A DNA stretch of 50,938 nucleotides from Chloroflexota bacterium (GCA_013204545.1 JABMNN010000134.1:1-50938); one strand, 5' to 3'; positions 18,077 to 27,704 are shown, counted from the first letter of the stretch. Translations and numbers: made by a program. Notes: generated from the sequence alone by a model not told the origin.

Positions 18077-18106
18077 CTGTTAATTTCGTTGGGACACTGT
18101 TAATTT
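18077..18106. promoter_or_regulatory. Direct repeat ahead of the methyltransferase gene
   Basis: CTGTTAATTT occurs twice, at 18077-18086 and 18097-18106, exactly 20 bases apart (about two helical turns), some 40 bases before the GTG of the methyltransferase gene. The phasing suggests two copies of a regulator on one face of the DNA. The regulator is unknown. Confidence 0.4.
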
Positions 18107-18143
18107 GTAGATATCGAACCTTTGCCACTTACGCTAACGCACT

Positions 18144-19028
18144 GTGAGTTTGGCTCAAAAGCCTGCCCGTATGAAACCCAGTTCCATAACCCTCACCAAC
18201 AATCTGTCCTTCCTACGAAATATCGAAGACAAATCGGTGAACTTGATTTACATCGATCCCCCGTTCAACACCGGAATGAAGCAGTCGATGACGAGTCTCA
18301 AGACTGTTCGTGATGAGAATGGTGACCGTACGGGATTCGGTGGGAATCGATATCGAACTGAACGCGGGGATAGTAGGTCTTATTTAGACTCGTTCGACGA
18401 CTACATGGGTTTTCTTGCACCCCGCATTGAAGAAGCCAAGCGTGTGCTAGCTGCCGACGGCTCACTGTTTTTGCACGTCGATCAGCGCGAGTCCCACTAC
18501 TGCAAGGTGCTTCTCGATCAAGTGCTTGGTCGTGATTCGTTTATGAACGAAATCATCTGGTCGTACGACTACGGCGGACGTTCAAAACGTAAATGGCCAG
18601 CAAAACACGACACGATCTTTTGGTACGCCATTGATCCCGAGAACTACACGTTCAATGCTGATGCCATTGATCGAATTCCGTATATGGCGCCATCGCTAGT
18701 TGGCAAAGAAAAAGCCGCACGAGGTAAGGTGCCAACAGACGTTTGGTGGCAGACGATTGTGCCGACCAACGGAAAAGAACGCACGGGGTATCCAACTCAA
18801 AAACCATTAGCGATTCTTGAACGGATCGTGAAGGTGCATTCGAATCCAGGCGAATTGGTCATGGACTTTTTCGCTGGCTCAGGAACGACTGGTGTTGCTG
18901 CCGCAAAGAACAACCGACGGTTCATGCTGGCAGATGCCAATCCCGATGCCGTACAGGTCGCCGTAAAGCGGTTGGTCGAGTATGAACCAGAGTGTGTTGG
19001 TTTCACACCCGAAGGGCTTATCGTCTAA
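18144..19028 (+). CDS. Site-specific DNA methyltransferase (beta class)
   Basis: A 294-residue DNA amino-methyltransferase that transfers methyl from S-adenosylmethionine to adenine N6 or cytosine N4. The catalytic motif IV D-P-P-F (38-41, followed by N-T-G) precedes the cofactor motif I, D-F-F-A-G-S-G-T-T-G (241-250), the order of beta-class enzymes such as CcrM, HinfI and type III Mod. G-Y-P-T-Q-K-P (about 215-221) is the usual motif just before. DPPF is less usual than DPPY. No restriction endonuclease is adjacent, so it looks like a solitary enzyme for regulation or cell cycle, or a phage or ICE relic. The target site cannot be read from sequence. The start is GTG. Confidence 0.9.
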   Translation: MSLAQKPARMKPSSITLTNNLSFLRNIEDKSVNLIYIDPPFNTGMKQSMTSLKTVRDENGDRTGFGGNRYRTERGDSRSYLDSFDDYMGFLAPRIEEAKRVLAADGSLFLHVDQRESHYCKVLLDQVLGRDSFMNEIIWSYDYGGRSKRKWPAKHDTIFWYAIDPENYTFNADAIDRIPYMAPSLVGKEKAARGKVPTDVWWQTIVPTNGKERTGYPTQKPLAILERIVKVHSNPGELVMDFFAGSGTTGVAAAKNNRRFMLADANPDAVQVAVKRLVEYEPECVGFTPEGLIV

Positions 19029-19102
19029 GAGCCGCTTAGATGAATTACCGATCTAACTTCTTCGGTGAAGATATTTGCCGCGACGATGAATTTCTCGGCG
19101 AC

Positions 19103-20263
19103 TTACAAATCGCCGATTAACGCTCTAGATATCACGAGTCGCTGGATTTCTGATGTGCCTTCGTATATCTCAGTTACTCGCTGGTCGCGGTAGATACGTT
19201 CGACTGCAGAAGGCTTGAAGTAGCCGACCCCGCCGTGGATCTGGAGTGCTTTGCTGGCGATGCGGCCAGCAGCTTCGGATGCGTATAGCTTCGCCATCGC
19301 TGATTCTTTGCCGTGGGGCAAACCTGCGTCATAGAGAGCGGCTGCGCGATAAGTCAGTAAGCGCGCCGCATCTAGTTCAACTGCCATATCTGCCAGCATG
19401 AACTGGATCGCCTGTCGGGTAGCAATTGGTTTGCCGAATGTAGTTCGTTGCTTGGAGTACGACAGGGCAGCGTCGAGCGCACCTTTGGCGAGTCCCAAGC
19501 ACTGAGCGGCAATCATAATTCGGCTTGAATCGAGAATTTTGAGAGCAAGTTTGTATCCTTCACCCTCTTCACCGAGTCGGTTTTCGACCGGAATGCGGCA
19601 GTTGTCGAACACCAACTCGGCGGTTGCACATCCCTTCATTCCCATCTTCCCGTGTTGCGGATTGATCGTGAAGCCGGGCGTGCCTTTTTCGACAACGACG
19701 GCGGTGACACCCTTGTGTCCGGCGCTTTTGTCGTGATTAGTGAACACTGAAAAAACATCAGCAACCGCACCGTTTGTGCAGAACAGTTTGGAACCGTTTA
19801 AGACGTACTCATCCTTGCCTTCGGCGTTTTTGACTCTGGCTAAAGATGTTTCGAGAGCCAGTGCGTCGGAACCTGTGCCGGCTTCAGTTAGGGCGAACGC
19901 TGCTATCTTCTCGCCTGACGCAAGAGAAGGCAGCCATCGTTGACGCTGTTCGTCTGATCCACCGTGATAAATCGTTTGAGATCCTAGTGATACGTGGGTG
20001 ATCAGTACCGTACTGGTAGATCCGCAAGCGGCTCCGACTTCTTCAAGCACCACCATGAAGTCTTTGTACTCACCGCCCGATCCACCAAACTCCTCAGGCA
20101 CTGTCATGCCGGTTAGACCAAGTTCAGCGAGACCACGGAATTGGTCGATTGGAAATTCTTCGTTTTCGTCGACCTCATCGGCTCGGGGAGCCAACTTTTC
20201 GGTCGCAAATTGCCGAACGGTGGTAGCCAGCATTGTCTGCTGTTCGTTGTAGAACGGCTGCAT
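19103..20263 (-). CDS. Acyl-CoA dehydrogenase
   Basis: A 386-residue FAD-dependent enzyme that oxidises acyl-CoA to trans-2-enoyl-CoA and passes electrons to electron-transfer flavoprotein. Family signatures are present: A-L-T-E-A-G-T-G-S-D-A in the middle domain, Q-I-H-G-G-V-G-Y near the C-terminus, and the catalytic Glu368 in I-Y-E-G-T. The Glu position is that of short/medium-chain and butyryl-type enzymes. Chain-length preference is not assigned. It stands alone on the minus strand, divergent from ruvC, with a dyad upstream. Confidence 0.92.
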   Translation of the reverse strand: MQPFYNEQQTMLATTVRQFATEKLAPRADEVDENEEFPIDQFRGLAELGLTGMTVPEEFGGSGGEYKDFMVVLEEVGAACGSTSTVLITHVSLGSQTIYHGGSDEQRQRWLPSLASGEKIAAFALTEAGTGSDALALETSLARVKNAEGKDEYVLNGSKLFCTNGAVADVFSVFTNHDKSAGHKGVTAVVVEKGTPGFTINPQHGKMGMKGCATAELVFDNCRIPVENRLGEEGEGYKLALKILDSSRIMIAAQCLGLAKGALDAALSYSKQRTTFGKPIATRQAIQFMLADMAVELDAARLLTYRAAALYDAGLPHGKESAMAKLYASEAAGRIASKALQIHGGVGYFKPSAVERIYRDQRVTEIYEGTSEIQRLVISRALIGDL

Positions 20264-20313
20264 CTTTGAGTATTCCTAAGTTGTGTTGCTTGCGTGCTTA
20301 CGGGCCAGTGCCT

Positions 20314-20331
20314 GTCCTGAGCCTGCAGGAC
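20314..20331. promoter_or_regulatory. Inverted repeat between acyl-CoA dehydrogenase and ruvC
   Basis: GTCCTG-agcctg-CAGGAC, a perfect 6-bp dyad with a 6-base spacer, about 50 bases upstream of the acyl-CoA dehydrogenase start. It could be an operator for that gene. No known regulator is matched. Confidence 0.25.
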
Positions 20332-20504
20332 TGTCAAAATATGAGTGGTAACGATACACGGCTGCGAACGATTTCGAACAACTGATGGGTGCCATCTCTA
20401 TTTAGGTGTAGTGAGGGGATAAGGGTAGACTTTGCAACTGAATTCGCCCGCGACCTGAATGCTTCCTTCGACAGGGCGACAGTGCTTATCGAACGGAATA
20501 TTTC

Positions 20505-21005
20505 TTGCGAATACTTGGTATCGATCCCGGACTAACCAGTACCGGTTACGGTTTGATCGATGTTGTTGGGAATGACTTCAAGGCTGTTGAAGGTGGCGTT
20601 GTTCGCACCAAATCAGATCAGCCAATGGAGAAACGTCTTTTCTCGATTTATTCGGTGATACGCGATGTGATTCAAGAGTTCAAACCAGATGAAGTTGCCA
20701 TCGAAGATCTTCATTCTCGGTTCGCAAAGACTGCTTTGTTACTCGGACACGCACGTGGAGTTGCGGTGATGGCGGCTGGTGAAGCGAACCTGCCTGTGTT
20801 CAACTATCAGCCAACACGTGCGAAGAATCTGGTGACTGGTTCAGGTCGAGCCGATAAGGATCAAATGAAGCTGGCGATCGCTGCGCATCTTGGAAATCCC
20901 GATGCAGCCAAAAACGAACACGTTGCTGATGCATTCTCGATTGCCATTGCTCACGCGATGATGGCAGGGAGTTCCGCAGTCGCAGCAATCGAGGCAGCTA
21001 AGTAA
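20505..21005 (+). CDS. ruvC: Holliday junction endonuclease RuvC
   Basis: A 166-residue resolvase that cuts Holliday junctions made during recombination repair. The RNase H-like active site is visible: Asp7 in I-D-P-G-L, Glu67 in V-A-I-E-D, and Asp142 in H-V-A-D-A-F, with His139 at the position of the third acidic residue, a variant known from Thermus-type RuvC. Length is normal. The start is TTG at 20505 with only a weak GGAA upstream. It heads the ruvC-ruvA-ruvB cluster. Confidence 0.93.
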   Translation: MRILGIDPGLTSTGYGLIDVVGNDFKAVEGGVVRTKSDQPMEKRLFSIYSVIRDVIQEFKPDEVAIEDLHSRFAKTALLLGHARGVAVMAAGEANLPVFNYQPTRAKNLVTGSGRADKDQMKLAIAAHLGNPDAAKNEHVADAFSIAIAHAMMAGSSAVAAIEAAK

Positions 21006-21017
21006 ACTCGAACAATA

Positions 21018-21662
21018 ATGATTAGCTACATCACTGGAACCATACGAAGTTTGACTCGAGAACCCGGAAGAGCGGTGATTATCGCTGGCGGGGTTGGTTA
21101 CGAAATTAGCCTCCCGACTTATGTTTATCAGTCGTTGGCGGATGACGGCATTCGCGAGGGCTCGGACGTAGAACTTGAGATTTACTACCACGTAACTGAT
21201 CGCCAACCGAAGCCGATGCTTGTCGGTTTTAGGCATCGGAGTGAGAAGCAATTTTTTGAGCAATTGATTCAAGTCGAAGGTATTGGACCCGCTAAGGCGG
21301 CGGCGGCACTGGTGTTCCCTGTATCTACCATTGCTTCTGCAATCGAAACCGAAGATTTGGCATCGTTACAACGATTGCCGGGAATCGGTAGCCGAGCTGC
21401 GCAGAAGATCGTAGCGACTCTCCGCGGTAAAGTTGCTGCGACTGCGTTACTTCAGGACACTGGAATATCTGAGCAAGGACAGTTCCGCCCAACGTCAGAC
21501 GTTAGATCGGAAGCTATCGAAGCGTTGGTCACTCTTGGGTATCGCCCAACGGAGGCGCAGGATAAGGTCGATGGCGTAATTCGTCGAACGCCAGAAGCTG
21601 CGGACGATTTACAGGATTTGATGCGAGAAGTGTTCAAGGCGCAAATTTCGACGCAGGATTAG
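21018..21662 (+). CDS. ruvA: Holliday junction branch-migration protein RuvA
   Basis: A 214-residue tetrameric junction-binding protein that loads RuvB. The N-terminal OB-fold begins M-I-S-Y-I-T-G-T-I, followed by two helix-hairpin-helix motifs, V-E-G-I-G-P-A-K-A and L-P-G-I-G-S-R-A-A-Q. The C-terminal RuvB-binding helices include A-L-V-T-L-G-Y-R-P-T-E-A. Length is normal. Only 12 bases separate it from ruvC. Confidence 0.94.
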   Translation: MISYITGTIRSLTREPGRAVIIAGGVGYEISLPTYVYQSLADDGIREGSDVELEIYYHVTDRQPKPMLVGFRHRSEKQFFEQLIQVEGIGPAKAAAALVFPVSTIASAIETEDLASLQRLPGIGSRAAQKIVATLRGKVAATALLQDTGISEQGQFRPTSDVRSEAIEALVTLGYRPTEAQDKVDGVIRRTPEAADDLQDLMREVFKAQISTQD

Positions 21663-21709
21663 ATTTTCTTAGTTCTATCTTTTTGAACTGTTATTAACGG
21701 AGTAGGCGA

Positions 21710-22837
21710 TTGGCTTCTGGGCCTGACGAGGATGGGCGAGAGCGTATTGTTCAGGCGAGTATCCCGGCGAATGATGTCGAGAAAATCGCCGGTGAACAGG
21801 CGCTAGAACAACGTGCCATGAAATTGGCTGATCAGGCAAAGCAGGCCGATGAATCGTTCTCAAAAGATTTGCGGCCACGACGATTCCAAGATTACGTCGG
21901 TCAGCGAGCAGTTGTAGACAGTATTTCGATCGCGGTTATGGCTGCAAAAAAACGTGGAGATGTTCTGGATCACGCGTTGTTCCACGGACCTCCAGGGCTT
22001 GGCAAAACAACTATCTCTCAGATCATTGCTCGTGAGTTGGATTCACAGCTCATCCATACTTCAGGGCCTGCTCTTGAACGTCCCGCTGATGTTGTCGGGT
22101 TGCTGTCGAACCTCAAGAGAGGTGACGTTTTGTTTATCGATGAGATTCACCGGTTGTCGCACGCTGTTGAGGAGTACCTCTACTCGGCGATGGAGGATTT
22201 TCGAGTCGATTTCATGACCGGTGCAGGTGCTTTCGCTAAGAGCATTAATTTACCGCTTCAGCCGTTCACGTTGATTGGCTCGACAACACGAGCAGGGATG
22301 CTTAGTGCGCCCTTGCGTGAGAGATTTGGGCTGGCTTATCACCTAGATTTTTACTCAACTGAGGAGCTTGCTCAGGTTGTGACCAGATCAGCAGGAATTC
22401 TCGAAATCGATATTGACGAGACTGGTGCTCACGAGATCGCTCGACGTTCTCGAGGGACACCGAGAATCTCAAATCGATTACTACGACGAGTCAGAGATTT
22501 CGCAGAAGTTCGAAATTCTGGAACGGTAACCGACAAAGTGGCATCCGATGCGTTGGAGATTGAAGGCGTCGATAAGCTAGGGCTTGATCGGTTAGATCGT
22601 CTGTACCTGCTGACGCTTTCTAAAAATTACCAGGGTGGACCAGCGGGAATTCAGGCGTTAGCAGCAACGATAAACGAAGATCAGCAGACTCTCGAAGATG
22701 TTGTCGAGCCGTTCCTGCTTAAAATCGGCTTTATTGTGCGAACCCCGCAAGGACGCCGCACGACGCCCGACGGGTTTGGGCACATAGGCTTACCGCCCAG
22801 ACTCGATGGGCCAGCGGGGCAGGGCACGCTTCTCTAA
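21710..22837 (+). CDS. ruvB: Holliday junction helicase motor RuvB
   Basis: A 375-residue AAA+ ATPase that drives branch migration with RuvA. Walker A G-P-P-G-L-G-K-T is at 93-100, Walker B L-F-I-D-E-I-H with Asp144/Glu145, sensor 1 in I-G-S-T-T-R-A-G, and the Arg finger in L-R-E-R-F-G. The C-terminal winged helix ends with the usual R-T-P-Q-G-R. Compared with typical RuvB (about 335-350 residues), an acidic N-terminal extension of about 40 residues is present. TTG start with GGAG upstream. The end faces the ABC exporter genes with 20 bases between. Confidence 0.95.
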   Translation: MASGPDEDGRERIVQASIPANDVEKIAGEQALEQRAMKLADQAKQADESFSKDLRPRRFQDYVGQRAVVDSISIAVMAAKKRGDVLDHALFHGPPGLGKTTISQIIARELDSQLIHTSGPALERPADVVGLLSNLKRGDVLFIDEIHRLSHAVEEYLYSAMEDFRVDFMTGAGAFAKSINLPLQPFTLIGSTTRAGMLSAPLRERFGLAYHLDFYSTEELAQVVTRSAGILEIDIDETGAHEIARRSRGTPRISNRLLRRVRDFAEVRNSGTVTDKVASDALEIEGVDKLGLDRLDRLYLLTLSKNYQGGPAGIQALAATINEDQQTLEDVVEPFLLKIGFIVRTPQGRRTTPDGFGHIGLPPRLDGPAGQGTLL

Positions 22838-22857
22838 TCGACTATAAGCTTCAGTTT

Positions 22858-24750
22858 TCAGGTCGATGAATCTTGTGCAGCCTGAGTCGCTTGCTGAATA
22901 AGCTCGTCGGGGATGTCATCGAACGAAGCGTAGTTCATCGAATACAGTCTGAAGTAGAGGCCGCCCAGTGCGATCAATTCGTCATGGTTGCCCATTTCGA
23001 TGATTTCGCCATCTTGAAGGACGATGATTCTATCCGCTCCGCGAATCGTTGCGAGTCGGTGAGCAATCACCATTCCAGTGCGGCCTTCCATCAGGCGCTG
23101 TAGTGCCTGTTGGATGAGCATCTCTGTATAGGAGTCGATGCTCGCAGTTGCCTCGTCAAGGACGAGAATTTTTGCGTCAGCCACGATAGCCCGAGCGAAA
23201 GAAATCAGTTGGCGTTGCCCGAGTGAAAGATTCCCGCCTCGCTGCTCTAACTCAGTTTCGTAACCATCAGGCAGTTTCATGATGAACTCGTGCGCCCCAA
23301 CTGCCTGTGCGGCCGCAACAATATCTTCTCGCGTCGCTTCGTCTTTGGCGTATTTGATGTTCTCAAAAATGGTTCCTGAGAATAGGAACGGCTCTTGAAG
23401 CACCATTGAAACGTGTCTTCCAAGCGACTTTTGGGTCATGTCCCTAACGTCGTACCCACCGATCTTTACCGAACCCTCCCAAATGTCATAGAAGCGGTGA
23501 GCCAAAGCAGTGGTGGAAGTTTTTCCAGAGCCTGTCGGCCCGACCAGAGCAACTGTTTCACCCGGTTTGACCTCGAAGTTAATGTTTTTCAGGATAGGTT
23601 GATTCGGCAGATATCCAAAAGTCACATTCTCGAATTTGATCGAACCGTCAATTTCCTGAGGGTCAATAGCGTTCGGCTTGTCCTCGATGTCGACGGGTAC
23701 ATCGATCACTTCGAAAATTCTTTCGCCTGAAGCCATTGCTCTTTGCAGCACGTTGTAGTGCATTGTCAGTGCGCGGATTGGATCGAAAAATCGCTGAACA
23801 AACAGTACGAATGCGACCATCACACCGACTTCTATAGTGCCGCCGAGTACAAAAAATCCTCCGACGATAACCACGATCGCCATAGCCGAACCGGTGAGGG
23901 TGTCGACTATCGGCAGCATCATGACACCAAATTTCGATGCCCTCTTCGCTGCATTCAAGTTATCGGTCGCTCTGATATCGAACAGATCGAAGTTCACATA
24001 TTCACGTGAAAGCCCCTGAACGGCCCTGATCCCGTTGATGTTCTCGGCGAGTGCTCCGCTCACGATTGAGGAGGTCACCCTCGCTCGTAAGAACGATTTA
24101 CGGGCGTACGGCAACCAAATAATACGAATGATTAGCAGTATTGGCAGTACGGCGAGTGTCATGAGGCCAAGGCGCCAGTCAAGCCAAATCATGGCAGCAA
24201 TAATTCCGACCAACAGCACCATGTCTCCGATAGCAAATACGGCGGTTTGGAGAAATTCTTGAAGAGCTCCGACATCGCCTTGGAGGCGGGACATGAGCTT
24301 ACCGATTTCGGTTTTGTCCATAAACGACAGTGAGATGCGCTGCAGATGTTCATACATAGCACGGCGCATATCTACGAGTATGCGTTCGGCGACGCGCCCC
24401 ACGATTAATTCTTGGAAGTAGTTTGCGATGAAGTTAAACCCCACAGCAACAAGAAAAATGAGGATCATGGTCGCTAGTTTTGAACGGCTAGGCGAACTTA
24501 GATCCAATGCGTCGTCATAAACATTCTTGACGATCAACGGCATCGCAATTGACGAAATCGTGAAGACGATCACGGCTGAGATGGCTACGGCGAGAAGAGA
24601 TTTGTATGCAGCGACGTATGCTAAGAATCTACCAATAACCCGACCATTAAATGCCTCACCAAATACCTCTTCATCGAGTGTCGATCCCAGTCGAATCGAT
24701 GCCTTAGGCGGAATTTCGTGATTTCGTGTATGTGTCTCTCTAGCAGTCAT
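22858..24750 (-). CDS. ABC exporter half, catalytically competent subunit
   Basis: A 630-residue fusion of a six-helix membrane domain and an ATPase domain. Walker A G-P-T-G-S-G-K-T (Lys410), Walker B with Asp532 and the catalytic Glu533 (L-V-L-D-E-A-T) are canonical. The signature motif is L-S-L-G-Q, not L-S-G-G-Q. Its start overlaps the stop of the preceding gene (ATGA). Family knowledge of TM287/288 and BmrC/BmrD indicates that such a pair forms a heterodimer with one working and one degenerate ATP site. This subunit supplies the working Walker B and the altered signature, comparable to TM288/BmrD. The substrate (drug, lipid or peptide) is not known. Confidence 0.9.
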   Translation of the reverse strand: MTARETHTRNHEIPPKASIRLGSTLDEEVFGEAFNGRVIGRFLAYVAAYKSLLAVAISAVIVFTISSIAMPLIVKNVYDDALDLSSPSRSKLATMILIFLVAVGFNFIANYFQELIVGRVAERILVDMRRAMYEHLQRISLSFMDKTEIGKLMSRLQGDVGALQEFLQTAVFAIGDMVLLVGIIAAMIWLDWRLGLMTLAVLPILLIIRIIWLPYARKSFLRARVTSSIVSGALAENINGIRAVQGLSREYVNFDLFDIRATDNLNAAKRASKFGVMMLPIVDTLTGSAMAIVVIVGGFFVLGGTIEVGVMVAFVLFVQRFFDPIRALTMHYNVLQRAMASGERIFEVIDVPVDIEDKPNAIDPQEIDGSIKFENVTFGYLPNQPILKNINFEVKPGETVALVGPTGSGKTSTTALAHRFYDIWEGSVKIGGYDVRDMTQKSLGRHVSMVLQEPFLFSGTIFENIKYAKDEATREDIVAAAQAVGAHEFIMKLPDGYETELEQRGGNLSLGQRQLISFARAIVADAKILVLDEATASIDSYTEMLIQQALQRLMEGRTGMVIAHRLATIRGADRIIVLQDGEIIEMGNHDELIALGGLYFRLYSMNYASFDDIPDELIQQATQAAQDSST

Positions 24751-26582
24751 TGCGAGAGACCCCCTTCGTCATGCTTGCGCCGACTATCGTCACTTGGACG
24801 AATCTGAAGTTCGTATAGGTCAGAATAATGACCACCGTTGGCAAGTAATTCTGCGTGAGTACCTCGTTCGACGATCTTTCCTGCCTCAATAAACAGAATC
24901 TCGTCTGCGTGCATCAAAGAACTCAGACGGTGCGAAATAATGATCGTTGCCCGATCTTTCGTTAGATCAGTTAAGGCAGCGCGTATGCGCTGCTCGGTAG
25001 CGGCGTCAATCGCAGCCGTTGAATCGTCGAAAATGATGATATAAGGCTTGAGCATAATTGACCGGGCGATCGACAATCGCTGGCGTTGACCGCCTGATAG
25101 CGATACTCCGCGCTCCCCTACCAAGGTGTCGTATCCACCGGGGAGTCGTTCAATATAGTCACCGAGCTGAGCGTATTTGGTGGCTGCTGTGACTCGATCA
25201 TCAGGTGCCCACGGGTCGCCGTACGCAACATTATGTTCTACGGATGCTGTGAACAAGAAAGTGTCCTGTTCAACAACTCCTACCGCTTTTCGTAATGATT
25301 CTATGGTGACGTCACGAAGGTCTTGCCCATCGATTGTGATGAAGCCTTCACCCGGGTCATAAAAACGTGGTACTAGATGGGCGATAGTAGATTTTCCACT
25401 CCCTGGAGGACCAACGATACCTACAGTGTGCCCTGGCTCAGCTTTGAACGAAACGCCGTTAAGAGTGTGTTCTTCTTCATAGCCGAAGCTGACATTGTGG
25501 AATTCTAGGGTTCCATTTGTGATTTCTAGGTCTTTTGCATCGGGCTTATTTTGAATTGTCGGGTCGAGATCCAGAACTGAAAAGAGTCGACCGCCAGTTG
25601 CAGATCCACGGGCGTACCCGTTGACCATCATCCCGATTTGACGAACTGGTTCGAGCAATATGCTCATGAACGCTATGAACTGCGTCAGTTCGCCAGGCCT
25701 TAGTTCGCCATCGATGACCCGCTGTCCGCCGACCCATAGGACAGCAGCCATCGAGATCATAAACGCTAGCCCCATAAGGGAGATATTTTTGGCTCTAATT
25801 CCAACTTGCGTGTTGGCCAGTGCCAATGCTTCGTTCGAAGATACGTCGAACTTTTTCATCTCGTGATTTTGGGATGAAAATGCTCGAACTACCCTGATTC
25901 CACCCAGATTCTCATCCATCACTTTCGTCAGTGCAGATAGACGATCTTGGAGTGCGTACCAATTTTCTCGTAGCTTTAAATTCGTTGCTGTTGCTCGCCA
26001 CGCAACGAATGGAACGAAACTTAATGAGATCAGTCCAAGTGTTAAATCTTGGCTGAGCATCAAGTACATTCCTGTACCAATTAGCACGACGAGGAAGACG
26101 GATCGCAGTAGAGCTGTTTGCACGAACATCCTGACGCCCTCAACATCGAGAATTCCTCGTGTGATTAGGTCTCCTGTGTGGACGCCGGCGTGGTAGCTGA
26201 ACGAAAGTCGTTGGAGCTTTTCGAAATATAGCATCCGCAAATCGTAGCCAATGTGTTGACCAATAGATTCACCCATATAGTTCTGGAACATAGCAGACAT
26301 GCCACGCCCAACAGAGGCTATAAATAGGAAAACTGCGATGATGATTAATGCGGTTTTTGGCGGATTGTTTCCTTCCCCAAATACGTTAGTTGCTGAATCG
26401 ATGGCACGCATTACAGTTCCGTTCGGAAGATCGACTGTGCCTCCATCAAGACCAATCGCCGCATCAACCGCACTACCAATGAGAATCGGAATCGCCAACT
26501 GGAACCCTGAAGCAAGGAAGATTGCAATGATTCCAACGATAAGCCGTTTTCTGTACTGGAGTGCCATTCGCGTTATGCGCAT
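24747..26582 (-). CDS. ABC exporter half, degenerate-site subunit
   Basis: About 611 residues: membrane domain followed by ATPase. Walker A is G-P-P-G-S-G-K-S-T (Lys397). The Walker B segment reads I-I-I-F-D-D-S-T, with Asp520 in place of the catalytic Glu. The signature L-S-G-G-Q is canonical. Asp for Glu here is the hallmark of the degenerate half of heterodimeric exporters (TM287/BmrC type). ATG at 26582 is preferred over GTG 26588, because GGAG lies 5 bases before the ATG and overlaps the GTG. It is the first gene of a two-gene operon with a 4-base overlap. Confidence 0.9.
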   Translation of the reverse strand: MRITRMALQYRKRLIVGIIAIFLASGFQLAIPILIGSAVDAAIGLDGGTVDLPNGTVMRAIDSATNVFGEGNNPPKTALIIIAVFLFIASVGRGMSAMFQNYMGESIGQHIGYDLRMLYFEKLQRLSFSYHAGVHTGDLITRGILDVEGVRMFVQTALLRSVFLVVLIGTGMYLMLSQDLTLGLISLSFVPFVAWRATATNLKLRENWYALQDRLSALTKVMDENLGGIRVVRAFSSQNHEMKKFDVSSNEALALANTQVGIRAKNISLMGLAFMISMAAVLWVGGQRVIDGELRPGELTQFIAFMSILLEPVRQIGMMVNGYARGSATGGRLFSVLDLDPTIQNKPDAKDLEITNGTLEFHNVSFGYEEEHTLNGVSFKAEPGHTVGIVGPPGSGKSTIAHLVPRFYDPGEGFITIDGQDLRDVTIESLRKAVGVVEQDTFLFTASVEHNVAYGDPWAPDDRVTAATKYAQLGDYIERLPGGYDTLVGERGVSLSGGQRQRLSIARSIMLKPYIIIFDDSTAAIDAATEQRIRAALTDLTKDRATIIISHRLSSLMHADEILFIEAGKIVERGTHAELLANGGHYSDLYELQIRPSDDSRRKHDEGGLSQ

Positions 26583-26867
26583 GTACACTCCGACCGAGTT
26601 TGATCCTGCGACAGGTCGCGCTGACGTACCGGCGGCTTTTCCTATTGGTGCAATTTGGCTGGTAGCCGTAACGATTCCTCCAAGCTAATTCTCACAGCTT
26701 GTAAGCATCGCGCACCAGTAACGCTTGTGCTTATGAATTACATCACGAATTTTTGCTGTTGTTCAATCGATACCCGAATCGGGATAAACTCGTAGCTTCG
26801 ACTGCGACCTAGGCCGAATGATTAGGGCTATCCTCGTAAATATTCGCTTTAGTTGCTTAGACGTTTC

Positions 26868-27704
26868 ATGACTATTTCTGATCCCAACAACATAATGGCT
26901 GGTGCATTTGCCGATCTAGAATCGGGCAATCTCAACACGTCCACCTTCCAAGAAAGGTCCTTGCAAGAGTCGAAGAAATTGGCACGCAACGAGTTCTCAG
27001 TGCGGGTGGCGGCATTGGATGATTTGGCGATGCTTGAAAGCATCGAGCGTGAGGCCTTTCCAGGCATGACGCCCGTTACAAGACTCGAACTAGACCTTAC
27101 CCGCTTGAACGGTTTGTATCTTGCAGCAACTCGCGATTGGCGCTCCGAAGAAAAAGAACTTGGTCCTCGTTTTGCGATAGCTACCCAGGCTGAAAAGGAA
27201 GATGAGCGCATCGCTGCGCGGCTGAAGAGGAGCTTAGACCGCTATGTGCTCGACCGAGTAAATCGCCCCAAATTGCCTTCCGACTACATCGCAGGATTTG
27301 CCGGGTTGTGGTTTGTACTTGATGAGGCACATGTTGTCATAATCGCGCTTAGAGAAGCAGATCGACGCAAAGGAATTGGGGAATTTTTACTCATAAGCGC
27401 CGTTGAACAATCGGTTGTGAATGACTCTAGGGTGGTCACTCTGGAAGTTCGTGAATCGAACACACCTGCGATCAAGTTGTACCGTAAATATGGATTTCAG
27501 GAAGTCGGCTTGAGACGTCGGTACTACTCTGATAACGGTGAGAATGCCGTGATCATGACTACCCCTCCGATACAGAGCGAAGACTATCGAAAGCAGTTCG
27601 CCACCCTAGTGGAGCGACACGCCGACAAATGGGGTTGTGTTTCTCGTCCTGGTTATTTGGAAACAAGGGATGAGAATGTGGCTGAATCAAATGGGATTGA
27701 CTGA
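26868..27704 (+). CDS. GNAT acetyltransferase, RimI-like
   Basis: About 278 residues from ATG 26868 (a TTG lies at 26853). The fold is a GCN5-related N-acetyltransferase. The acetyl-CoA loop is R-R-K-G-I-G at 166-171, followed by the C-terminal RimI-type pattern L-E-V-R-E-S-N, A-I-K-L-Y-R-K-Y-G-F and R-R-Y-Y-S-D-N-G-E-N-A. RimI acetylates the N-terminal Ala of ribosomal protein S18 and is about 150 residues. This protein has a long N-terminal region and an insertion (about 85-125) rich in charged residues, so the substrate may differ. Confidence 0.75.
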   Translation: MTISDPNNIMAGAFADLESGNLNTSTFQERSLQESKKLARNEFSVRVAALDDLAMLESIEREAFPGMTPVTRLELDLTRLNGLYLAATRDWRSEEKELGPRFAIATQAEKEDERIAARLKRSLDRYVLDRVNRPKLPSDYIAGFAGLWFVLDEAHVVIIALREADRRKGIGEFLLISAVEQSVVNDSRVVTLEVRESNTPAIKLYRKYGFQEVGLRRRYYSDNGENAVIMTTPPIQSEDYRKQFATLVERHADKWGCVSRPGYLETRDENVAESNGID

